64,000 nt of DNA. Origin: Umbelopsis ramanniana AG. Taxonomy: Eukaryota; Mucoromycota; Umbelopsidomycetes; Umbelopsidales; Umbelopsidaceae. The notes below the pieces were generated by a model, which saw only the letters and a program-made list of their open reading frames with translations, searched no databases and was not told the origin of the DNA. The stretch's first letter is position 1, and each line of letters opens with the position of its first letter. Made by a program: the position numbers and the translations under genes. Shown piece after piece: positions 34,801 through 45,067 of the stretch. The stretch lies in NCBI RefSeq assembly GCF_025399195.1, contig NW_026252090.1, positions 372,001 through 436,000 on the forward strand, given 5' to 3'.

Positions 34801-35338
34801 TGTATCACTTCCGCGCTTGCTCCTGCGTTTGATACAATCTCAAGCAAAGGGAGATACAACGTTTGCTGACTTTAGAGATATATTCCTCGGAATGCTCGAC
34901 ACCTACAAATACGAAGGCCATCTGCTGGAAATGACCAATCGATTATTCGAGCAAGATTTATTTGTAGGAGTACGGTCGGTAATACAGAAGAAAAGCAGAG
35001 GATGGCGACCTCGCCGAATCGTTTGTGAAATATGTCATCTTACGTTACTGGATCTATCTATTCTTCAAAAACCATTCGCCTTTGATGTGGATGACAACGA
35101 CGTTGCTACAGACCAAGCTCATCTAGCTTTGGAAGGTGGTGAACAAGGCGAGTCTTCGACCTCTTCGCGTGCTCCCGCTACTCCATCCAAAGACGGCATT
35201 GTTTTGTTCCGTTGTGGACATGGCTACCATCGAGCATGCTTGGAGATGCAACTTGGTACTAATCCACTTATAAACTGGGTTTGCATGCAATGTGATCAAG
35301 TTAGCGCTGTTGCCCGAGGTAAACAACCAGTCTCATAA
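28861..35338 (+). CDS. VPS8: Vps8, CORVET tethering complex subunit
   Basis: Rab5-binding subunit of the CORVET endosomal tethering complex. The N-terminal region is acidic and disordered (SSEDEQEIQINSFDID, then DSSEDEFMDSETL). A beta-propeller follows with blades VIAIGTTRGLVLVYDYSQNL and ADHTAVACGYSRGSIVVWDL, then the diagnostic GLVALLTPYKMIIVGLKPSP. The long helical solenoid lies in one 3.3-kb exon (from about 31999). The C-terminal RING-H2 finger is visible at 35020-35300: CEICHLTLLD, then FRCGHGYHRACLEM and WVCMQCD, supplying paired Cys/His ligands. At least seven short introns lie in the 5' half. The product is close to 2,000 residues, longer than yeast or human Vps8 (about 1,270 and 1,430), mainly through disordered and Ser-rich segments. 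Ends in TAA at 35336-35338. Confidence 0.9.
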
Positions 35339-38300
35339 GAGCTTCTTTCTTAGTCTACCATGCCCTTTTGTTTCTTCTCCATGCAAATGTTTTTGTACCT
35401 TGTATCCACCCCCCTTCTATGCAAACTCATAATATCCCTATCGCTCCCCCGAACAGACATGTCTTGTACATTTGTCAGTTTCTAATAGATGTAATCGAAA
35501 GATCTTTACTTACATTGTACAAAGCCATTCCTTAGTTTTCTCAATGTTTGTATGGGTTGAAATTATGGTGACAGTTGTTGTATGTAGGAAATATATGTCC
35601 ATGGGAAATGCAGAAACCTTCACGTTGGACTTCTGGACTGAAGCAAAAGTGAATCAAGTTGCACATACCATGAACGAGTTCTTGATGTAGAAGTAAGGCT
35701 ATCTCTGCACAGTAGAATCTTCTGGGTGTTATTAGGCGAAATCTCAATTTAGCAAGCTGAATTCTCGGTGGATACTTTGTTGCGAAGGATGTATATAACA
35801 CCGCTTGATCGACATTGTATGCTGCTTTAGCGTCTCACTTGATCCACATCATCAGGCGAAATAATGCCTAAGGGGTTTGCATGCCCATTCTACCACAGTA
35901 ACATTTGGAGATGTTTATTTTCATTAAAGTCTTGTAGTCCATAATCGCATTTACAAAAAGTTCTCTATCGCTAAACTATAAGACGAGGTTCTCTACGTCA
36001 GGATTTTGTTCTATTTCTCCATCGTTAGTAAGGACGATAATTACCCTATAGTTAATTACAAAGTTCGATGCTGTTTTGCTATGTTTCTAACAACTCTTTT
36101 ATAGGTTATGTATTTTCCTATTCATCGGTTGTACTGCTCCAAGTTGTCTTGGTTGCCGTTGGGATCCCCGTCCGAGGTCTCTTCCTTGTGGTCGCCATGT
36201 TACAATCGGAGAGTACTTCCGTTTCGATGTGCCACCTAGGGTTGTAGATCTTCTTACTCAAGGTGGTGGAAGTTCTCTGTCGTACTCGACGACCTGCGTA
36301 TGGCTTCCTTGAACCTTCTACTACGTGAGGACAGATATTTGGTATGAACATAGTCGATATGAGACTGTCTGAACATATTCATCAGCTCATGGCTTTCAAG
36401 TTTGTCCCAATTGGCTTGGGGTAGAGGCGCTACTGGAATAGCATGATCCTTAGTAAGGAAGAGCGGGTATCTTTGTGCCTAAAGTAGCAGAAAGTCTCCT
36501 ATTTTTGGTGATCGAATTTCGCTTCGAAGTTCCACTAATACAGATGTATCACTGTCAATATTGATATTGAACCCTCGTTCGGAAATTCCAAGCATGAGTG
36601 CTCTGGTATAAGCAGAAAGTAAAGCGGTGCAATCAGTTGCTTTCGAAGCTGAATCGTTCAGCCTTTTCATGAAATCTCTTTCTCTTCTGTTAACGTTGCA
36701 TTCTGCGTTTCCACATATCTGTCTTCGACAAATTAACACTATATTCCCTGCTGAGAATCAGTCAAGGGTGCGATCGAAGAAGTGTCTCAAGTAGTCTGAG
36801 AGCACATTCTTTACGACTGAATCGCTGTTCGGAATGCGGAAGTGAGAGGAGAAAACATTACCGGTGGCCTGACAGGCGGCTGGTCTAGGGTGGGCAATTC
36901 TAGCGTAGATGTGTGAATAGAATGGATCTCTGCCAAACAGCAGGGTGTGAGAGACCGCAGTTCATCAACTGGCGAGAGCTCTTAGGGCTAGATTATGACA
37001 TCCTCTCGTCGATGCCTAAAGAACCAGCAGTTCTCAGACTGGAGCACTTCAGCAACACTATATTGCTTCATTTAAAGATATGTGTTCAGAAACCTGTAGA
37101 CTTGCTATGTTGGATCTCAGGTCTGCGAGTCCGAAGTAAAATATACTATCATTGTTTCTTGACCTTCCTAAGTCTCTTCTTCACCTCTGGCTACATTCCA
37201 TCGATCAGTTTGCAATACATGTTACTTGATAAGCTAGACTTTGTTGTCGTTGCTACTCTTGGATTATGTTCACCATGGCCTTCCGATCGTGCTTAGGAGG
37301 TTGGCTACAATCTCTGGCGAAGTTCGTGTATTTCTCTAATGAAGAAATCGGTGGACTTTGCCCTTCTTGTAAAGTCTCGGTAGCTCTCTCCATGTCATGT
37401 CGGAACATAGCGGTGCAAGATGCTGTATCAAAGCACTTTTGCGATAGTGTACTTGCTCGTTGGTTATCTCGATGTATCATAATTGATTAAGTCATGTTGG
37501 CCCTCAGCAACGATATTGCGTACAGTGAAGACTTTGCATCTCCACTGGAATGGACCTCGTGGTTCCACAGGCTATGCGACATTCGGGTGTCGAAAGTCGT
37601 CAGATATCTCCCTGAGACATTCCAATGTTTGACAGAGCGGTCAGTCGCTGGTAAAGCGAAAAACGATACTCCCAAAGTTTTGACAATCAACTGACATTCA
37701 ACTTTGTCTGTCCTTGATGATGTCGGCAATAGCTGAGGCTGTTTTTTTCCTTGATAAAGCCGGTATTGAGAACGAAAAGAAAAGAGCAATGCATAATCCA
37801 AGGGTGCCTTTAAGTGGTGATAAACACATGAAAAGTATCAACGCATTCCAACTGCCAGAAGCTTCCTGTATGGTTTAAATCCAGTATAAAGAAAATATTC
37901 GTCCCTGGTGGATTTAAACAGAAATGAGGTGAAGAACAAGGGGAGCTCATCTTTGCGCTCCTACTTTTGCATTTTTTGATAGTTGGCGTTGCGGTGACTG
38001 GGCGTCTGCCTAGCTGAGGCGTAAAATACGTAACAACCAGGAGTGTCAAATATGGAACAACAGTAGGAAGCTTGATATAATTGCAGAATGATGTATTACA
38101 GTAATGTTCGAGATTGCTTATCTCCAGCAACATCGTTCGTAGTCGTGATGAAATCTTTCGTAGGTCAAAGTCAGAGGCATATGATAGGTTATTTGATGTC
38201 AAGCTTTTGCTGAAGATCATAAGGCAACTTGCTGGTTAGTAAACCAACTAGCAGCCCTATGCAGCCCGTGTCCAAACAACTGACTTCTTTACCTTCTAGA

Positions 38301-39030
38301 GAGATACCTTTCCACCTCCTGGTTTCGGGGAGGGCAAATGCCGATAATTGTAGAAGGATTGTGAACTTGCAAGTTGCGTGATTGTTTGCAAGTAGGGAGT
38401 TTAAAGTATGAAGCAGCTAACTCGTGGCGTATACCTGACGGTATAAATAACGCGAACCGGATACCCACGGTATACTGGTTTTTGATTCAAAACAAAATGT
38501 AGCTGAAGAGCCCTGCAAAGAAACTCAAGCGGGCTGCATAAAATATTTGAAATTCTCAGCAGGCCAGCCAGCTATCGTGAAATGAGGTAGTACCACTGAA
38601 CTGAAAACTCTAAAGCAATGCAATGGCCGTAGCTCTGCTTAAGTCACGGAACAGACTCTTGGGTTACGCCTGATCACGTAGTCCTATGAAAGGGGATGAC
38701 GCCAATAAGGAAAGGTAAGAATTTGATATTGTACAACTGTGAAATAAGCTTACGGTTTCTGACCTTTATTTTGGACCGAAGATCCAAGCTAGCGTTGCCA
38801 AGACGCTCCACAACGCTCTGAAGTTTTTGGTCTGTGATCTTTCAGTTTCAAAAAATGAAGAATACGCACATCAATGCGATTTTAACATGGTAAGAAGCTC
38901 GCGAACATACACCAGCGAGAAAACATTTTGATTTCTGGGATGCTCAAGAAACAAACCAACATGCTTTATTATAGTCAAAGTGTATAGTAAAGGGTATCCA
39001 TTGCAGAGGTGACTTACGGAATTTCCGTCA
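35339..39030. other. 3.7-kb gene-poor spacer with degenerate reading frames
   Basis: No intact gene supported. The VPS8 3' UTR occupies the left end and the downstream side of the chitosanase gene the right end. The central part (36118-37801) contains minus-strand open stretches interrupted by stops, described separately. The rest is AT-rich sequence without splice-supported exons. Confidence 0.55.
36118..37801 (-). pseudogene. Possible degenerate coding remnant, unidentified
   Basis: On the minus strand, two open stretches in the same frame (37801-37487 and 37480-37253) are separated by a single TAA, and further stretches follow at 36739-36479 (with a CGNAEC cysteine pair) and 36351-36118. 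The first reads, for example, SRTDKVECQLIVKTLGVSFF and WNVSGRYLTTFDTRMSHSLW, which looks protein-like. I do not recognise a domain. A decayed mobile element is one explanation, chance open frames another. Confidence is low. Confidence 0.25.
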
Positions 39031-40288
39031 TCACTGCCATACATCAACAACCGATGCTTTTTGCTTGGACTCGCTCCACCTTCTCCGCCGGCAACACCGC
39101 CACCAAATGAAGAACGCTACTGCAGCAATCAAGGCTATCATCAAGGGAATAAAAACCTCAAGGAATAAGGTAAGATTGAAAGAGCTTTCGCTCGGAAGTT
39201 GCTCCGGAACGCTAGTATCATCCGATGCCAAGAAGCCTCCAATACATGTCACATTGAACACGTTTCCGTCATTATCCAAAGCAAAAGTGGCATTGTTTGT
39301 CCAGTTGTAATCGCCTTGTCCAACCGCGTAGCTATAGCTGTCGACTCGAGTAACCGACTGTTTCCATGCTGAGGCTGTACTTTTGTCTGATGGATTTGTT
39401 AAATCGTCTCTTCTGACCTCCAAGAACTTCTTCAACCACGTTATTTCGTCCACCTGATTTCCAAGTGCGGTGGTGACAACCGATCCCGATGGCCCTGTAG
39501 TGCCCGAGTCGGAAGCTGTGAGGTTGGTTGCGTTTGGATTCTGCGCAAAATAAATGGCGGTCCTATTTACCAAGGCGAGGATGCTGTCCTGATCAGTATC
39601 GTTGCCGTGCTGAACCAATCTTTTGTGATCATGGCAAGTCAGTGAACGACAGAAGTTTAACTTCCATACTCCTTAAAAAAATTACTTACGCGTCATACAT
39701 TTGGCCCCGACTAATTGCATAATTCAGACCAAGGCCATTCGATATATTCATTGCTGGAACGTAGTCCACTGAATCTGCTACCAGCATCTGTGCTTGACGG
39801 AAAAGAGGACCATTCATTGGGTCTCTTGATACAGCTGACCATATCTGACAATAATTCTTGATTTTGGACGTTGAGTCATCCTGATCATTTGCAAGACTAA
39901 CAAGAGTATCATAGTATCGAGAGAACTCGTTTGGCTGAGGTACAAGGTTGTTATACGCTTGAATAACTTGAATTGCATCTCCTAAATAACTTGCATTAAC
40001 AACCATTGCGAAGGGTTAGACAGCTATATTAAATATGGATATAGTACCTGTAGCTGTACAGAATCCAATTATTCCACTTGTATATCCACGACCGTCACCT
40101 AGGTCATCACAGTAACCAAAATGTAAGTAGATATCCGAGTTTTCGTACATAGAAGTCATCCGGTACATCCTGACTTTCTGACAATCATCCACAGGGACGG
40201 TTATCGGGTAGTCAGGAGTGTATACAACTGTTTTGTTGTAGGATTGCTCGGTTGGTTGATCTTGATCGTTGTCTGTATTATTCGACAT
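39031..40288 (-). CDS. GH46 chitosanase with C-terminal transmembrane anchor
   Basis: Endo-acting chitosan hydrolase of family GH46. The family core is clear: MYENSDIYLHFGYCDDLGDG directly followed by RGYTSGIIGFCTATG, aligning with the bacterial segment that carries the catalytic Glu (here in YENS) and Asp (here in GDGRGYT); then AIQVIQAYNNLVPQPNEFSR, RQAQMLVADSVDYVPA, GLNYAISRGQMYDA, and the C-terminal part with NQVDEITWLKKFLEVRRDDL. Two GT-AG introns join phase-correctly (near 39984-40049 and 39622-39690). After the catalytic domain comes LTLFLEVFIPLMIALIAAVA plus FFIWW, a membrane helix, then CCRRRRW and a short tail, so the enzyme is probably anchored with a cytosolic basic stop-transfer. 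The start is uncertain: ATG 40286-40288 lacks a signal peptide, but an in-frame hydrophobic stretch upstream (DIFFLALATFSSPSPF) suggests an upstream start or unseen exon. Confidence 0.87.
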
Positions 40289-42196
40289 AGGAAAAGGCGA
40301 AGGAGAAGAGAAAGTGGCGAGAGCCAAGAAGAATATGTCCTTTTTCTGAAGAAGGTGCCACAGACACCGCCTCTTGTCGAACTTATCTAGTGATGAAATT
40401 GCTCATTTTAGGAAATCTCAGAGCGGTCAGTCTGAGCGGGCCTTATATTAGACTGAGCCGTTTAGTTTTGTGTGCGTTCGCTTTGCTAAAAACCATTATG
40501 CGCAAGAACCCTTGTGAACGGGATGCTGTCATAGGAAGGAGAGCAAGGTCAGTAGTTCTATCATGTTTAGACATTTTAGCAGTAATAACATGTCAGGTTT
40601 AACGCTATTAACAAATCGCGCAGGCCCATACAGCGGCAATACTATTCACCGAATTAATGGCCAGTGCTTGTATTTTATGACAGAAAAATGTCGTACGACC
40701 TTCATTGATAGATATAGGGTCAAATTCTGGTAACATGAATGCCAAATGCTGTCCCGAAAGTTATATAAGGTTCGTAAAAAAAACTGTCTGCCAAGACTAT
40801 AAGGTAAGTGGAGCGCTCGGTTTAATCGGTAATAAGGAATCACCGTTTACCGACAGAGATGCTCGGGCAACACTGCCGAACTACAAGTTGTTTCAAAGCA
40901 CGTAGCTTAAATCGGTATGTCTTAATTTGGACCCTTCCAACCTGTTCATTTCAAGTGTTGTTGCAAAAGGTACACCAAAGGTGGTGGTTGGTTGCGATAT
41001 TGCTTACTTCAGAGCCAGCTTCCGTATCAGCATAACAGCAAATGATGGTATTCAAATGGCAGGTTCTCGTGCGAAATAATCTAGTATTAGGTGGAATAGT
41101 TTATATTTTGGGACTGTAGTTGTGACGAATTTCTTGGCATGTACCATATCACTACTGCGGAAGGCTTGAGCATCCCACAACTCGAATTTGTACTATGGCA
41201 GTAGGGCGGACTTTTTAGTTGCCAGCCAAATAAAAAATTTTCTTTAGATCAACTCTTCGTGCATTGTCGACGACGTTAGTGAAGTCTTTATCAATTTTCG
41301 TGGATTTGCCATGTCAATCTGTAGTTACTTTACTCCCTCTCGCGAAGCACTAGATTAAATTACACTGCTTGATCTTACTGAGGCATGAATAAGCCGGACG
41401 ACGTGAGGGACCTGAACCGTCCCAATGGACAGCCGTTGACTTTCATGCCCCACAGTCTATTTAAAAACAAAAAGAATATAAAACTGTCCTTTGCACGATA
41501 TGAATAGGCGAGAATGCAACTGCTATCGAACTATTGATAGCTAGGCATTGCCTGCGATGTAATATCCGTCACCACTGTCTAAATCTAAAGAAAATAAGAC
41601 AACAGATCAAAACACTTCCTATGACTTTCATAACTGACAAACAAGCACATTAAACATTTGTGCCAACCTACCGAAACCTAGTCAGTACAGTCTCTGTTAA
41701 AAAATCATAAGATACGCTTATTCCGCCAATACGACTATAACTTGTGCACATGATACTGTCAACGGTTTTGCCTGCTGACATTATGGGTTAGATGATATCA
41801 TCACATGGATAAAATGGGACATTCTACAAGGTACGAATTAACAATACCAACCATCCTGGGGTCCATTGTCGATCAATCAATCAACATATCCAAAGTGTTA
41901 TTGTCAAATGGTAAATGTGAATATGCATACATCAGTATACGGTGCAGTTCCGATTTTGTCAGGCTAACCGGCCAGTGCAAATTCATCATCCAATTTTTGG
42001 ACTGCCAACCATCTGTCTGTCAGTGATAGAGCAGGCACATATCACAGATTGACCATATCTTTCATTTTGAGCTCAACACGCGGAGAACTGATAGACGTTC
42101 AACGTGAGCTGCCCATCACCTGTAGAGCATGATGCCCTGTATAAATTACAGATAACTTCAGTAAGGTGTGAAGAGTTCTGATATCATTCTCTTCCA
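40289..42196. other. 1.9-kb spacer between divergent chitosanase and protease genes
   Basis: No gene recognised. Upstream of two divergently transcribed exported hydrolases, so it holds both promoters. A TATA-like element precedes the protease start. Short open frames such as 41805-42026 show no domain. Confidence 0.5.
42140..42146 (+). promoter_or_regulatory. TATA-like box of the protease gene
   Basis: TATAAAT lies 51 bp upstream of the ATG at 42197, a position compatible with a TATA box and a short 5' UTR. Confidence 0.5.
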
Positions 42197-43735
42197 ATGA
42201 AACCTCAATCAGTTTTGGCTTTAGTAGTTACATTCCTGATTAGCTACAGCGCAGCGCAAGTCTCATCTCCAGGATACCACCGGCTACTGAAGTCAGTATC
42301 AAGCGATGTATTAGATTTACCACCCTTGTCAAATGCAGAGCTTATGGCCACGGAAATCGAACAAAAGGACGCTCCTCGCCAATTTGGAAAGGCTATCGAT
42401 GTGGACATCCCACTAACCTTGAATGACCAAAGTATCATTCACCTCGACAATGGTGATTGGGTCTGGCGTGCCGTTATTCGTAGTGAGGAGGCCATCTCTC
42501 TCAATTTGATTTTTGGAGAATGGTGGATCCCTGAAGGTGCAGAAGCATATGTATATAATGATCAAGTAAGCAACAATGCTGTTTGTCAACAAGAAATAGT
42601 TATCGATATAATACTGACACGTTTTGTAGGAAACTCTTGGTGCATTCAAAGCTAATCCGTCCAACAAAGACTCCGGAATGTTTGCCACTGCTCCTATCCA
42701 AGGCAATGAAATTGTATTTGAGTACTTCTCGCCTTCTTGGGTTCAAGAATCTCCTCGTATTCGAATTACAAAGGTTATACATGGATACAAGCACCTTTTT
42801 ACTCCCAAGAAGTCCTCTTCCGGAAGCTGTAATATTGATGTTGCTTGCAAAGACGGCGCGGATTGGCATAACCAGGCCAGGTCTGTAGCTGTCATTTTGA
42901 CCGATAACAACCAAAAATACTGCACCGGAGCAATGGTCAACAACATGCGACAGGATGGAAAGCAATACTTTTTGACCGTAAGTATTGAAACAGCTATAAG
43001 CCAAATACGCACTCACCCCTGACAAATCTCTTCTCACTAGGCAAACCATTGTACCGGCTGGAACGATATGAAAACTCATCTTGTTATGTTCAATTATGAA
43101 AGACAAGCTTGTGGGGTAGATGACAGCGACGTCGGATCTAAGGATACGGCTCATGGTCTGAACCTATTAGGTATGCACTTAATATAACGTCAACTTTATT
43201 GATATCTGATGCTAAATGAAAACCTTTATCACTAGGCACATACAGGTCATCAGATTTTGCTCTATTGGAAGTCATGGAACCCATTCCCGATGACTATCAA
43301 GTTTATTTGTCTGGCTGGTCAGCAGAGGAGTTTCCCGTATCACCTTTCGTGACCATCCACCACCCAAGTGGAGACTTGAAGAAGATTTCTCATTTCGATG
43401 GCGACGTAACTCCTGCATGCTGGAGCGAGTGCCCAAGTAATATGCATTGGGAGGTGGAGAGATGGACTACAGGAACCACTGAACCTGGTAGCTCTGGATC
43501 ACCATTGTACGAATCCACTGGGCGCATTATTGGACAGCTTCATGGAGGCGTTGCAAGTTGCCATTATAAAGGTTATGATCGTTATGGTGCCTTCAAGGAT
43601 TCCTGGAGCTCTGCGCCGCTTGGAAATCAACAGCTCAAGGCATGGTTGGATCCGGATAACACTGGAAAGAAGCATGTAGATGGTATTGACCTCGAACAAG
43701 CTAAGCATGGACGAGCTATTAGAGACGAATTGTAA
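42197..43735 (+). CDS. Secreted lysyl-endopeptidase-like serine protease (S1 fold)
   Basis: Four exons (42197-42565, 42630-42977, 43041-43170, 43236-43735) give 448 residues. The signal peptide is clear: MKPQSVLALVVTFLISYSAA. A propeptide-like region of about 180 residues follows, with a beta-rich block (DNGDWVWRAVIRSEEAISLN, then LIFGEWWIPEGAEAYVY) that occurs in bacterial lysyl endopeptidase and Arg-C precursors. The catalytic domain has the triad: His in LTANHC (split by intron 2), Asp in SSDFALLEV, and Ser in EPGSSGSPLY. Paired cysteines surround these (CNIDVAC, ANHC, CWSEC, ASC). The family is best known from Achromobacter and Lysobacter enzymes; cleavage after Lys is inferred and the specificity pocket was not tested. 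Introns show the gene is settled in the fungal genome. Confidence 0.85.
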
Positions 43736-44118
43736 ATGAGGAGGTGGAAATATGTGTGTAATTTATATGATGTGATGCTTTGGATACCCAATAAATGAGC
43801 TAGATGCATCAATAATGCTATTTTAACATATTTTCAAAGGGATGACTTGAGATATAGCTATCGTTTTTTGAAACATATTGTGAATGCTGAAGCGGAGCCT
43901 TTGACTGGAATTGACAGAAGCTCGCTGATTGTGAATTAAAAGAATTTCATTTGGCAATTTGCTTTTATGGTTCATGTTGATTCGTTAGAAAATTAAACGC
44001 TCGCCAATTAAATTTTGTCCAAGCGGAAATCATGTGACTTACTTCGTTGTGGTGCGCAGGTGGATATACTCTGCGAAAGCCTCCCACCGTATGATCCTCC
44101 CTTTTTCCATCTACGACA
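43736..44118. other. Spacer between protease and RPL38
   Basis: Protease 3' UTR and RPL38 promoter. No further gene seen. A pyrimidine-rich stretch (44096-44111) lies just before the proposed RPL38 ATG, as often found at ribosomal protein gene start sites. Confidence 0.5.
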
Positions 44119-44809
44119 ATGGTATATATCAAAGATATTCATTACTGTGTCATTTTCATTGCAATAGAGCATGGATGCATCGATGGATGCATAGATGGAT
44201 GAACGATCGACAAGAACAGAACGTCCTACTGATTCGACATTCGTCCTTCGCATATTTTTTTTTACAACATTGACCTCTGAATTATGTCCGTCAAGCATTA
44301 CGGGCTGCTTGAGTACTTTAATGTACTAGGCACCACGAGCTCAACCGAATTTACTCTTTGCTCAACTGCTCTTGCTGAAAATGACACATAATTTCTGCAT
44401 CCTTCGGTACGGTTCACTAACATTATTTTCGCATTTGTTATAGCCTAAGCAAGTCCAGGACATTAAGAACTTCCTTGAGATCGCCCGCAGAAAGGACGCA
44501 AAGTGTAGGTGTTTTCGCCCCCCCCCCCTCAAAGGTCTAATCCACTTTAGAACGCTCCAATGTAGTTGCTTACCCATCTTATCTTTCTCAGCTGCTCGCA
44601 TCAAGAAGAACGCTGACACTGTCAAGTTCAAGGTTAGATGCTCTCGTTACCTTTACACCTTGGTCGTCAAGGATGCCCAGAAGGCTGAGAAGCTCCGCCA
44701 ATCTCTTCCTCCTGGTACGTTTTTATACAGATGATACATTCCGCCAAATCATCGTATATAACTAACATGTTCTTTACCCCTTACAGCTCTTGTTGTTAAG
44801 GACATCTAA
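44119..44809 (+). CDS. RPL38: 60S ribosomal protein eL38
   Basis: Small cytosolic large-subunit ribosomal protein. Proposed join: 44119-44121 (ATG alone), 44444-44504, 44592-44714, 44787-44809, giving 69 residues plus stop, against 70 in human. The protein reads [20 protein letters not shown], then [40 protein letters not shown] and ALVVKDI, matching the family from end to end. The first intron (44122-44443) is 322 nt, far longer than others here, with donor GTATAT and a consensus-like branch site CACTAAC at 44415-44421. The ATG-only coding exon is the inferred part: it is the nearest upstream ATG directly followed by a donor, and supplies Met before Pro as expected. Confidence 0.88.
44170..44202 (+). 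repeat. ATGGATGCAT-type short tandem repeat in RPL38 intron 1
   Basis: About three imperfect copies of a 12-base unit (atggatgcatcg / atggatgcatag / atggatga) inside the long first intron. Confidence 0.6.
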
Positions 44810-45067
44810 ATGCTAGCTTTGGCGATTTAAATGTTCAAGGAATATCGAATACAAGCAATAAAAAACGAAAACCTCATTTTTCGACTTTAATTCCTTATTA
44901 TCAAAAGTAGTAGAGCATACACGAATGTGTTTTTAACGTTACAAGGGATATCAGGCATGTCACGCGAGCAGCCTTTAATTATATGAGACCTGATGAATAC
45001 TAGTGTGTAAAGGCATTGACAGTGTTGTAAAAAGTCATATCTCCATAACATTGCTTAGATTCGTTGC

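Noticed and set aside
38427-38485. Small inverted repeat GTATACC ... GGTATAC with a nearby GGTATA
   Set aside because: Seven-base arms with a long spacer occur often by chance; no gene or element boundary nearby.
42600-43154. 184-codon minus-strand open frame across the protease gene
   Set aside because: Spans introns and exons of the protease, lacks a domain, explained as a shadow.
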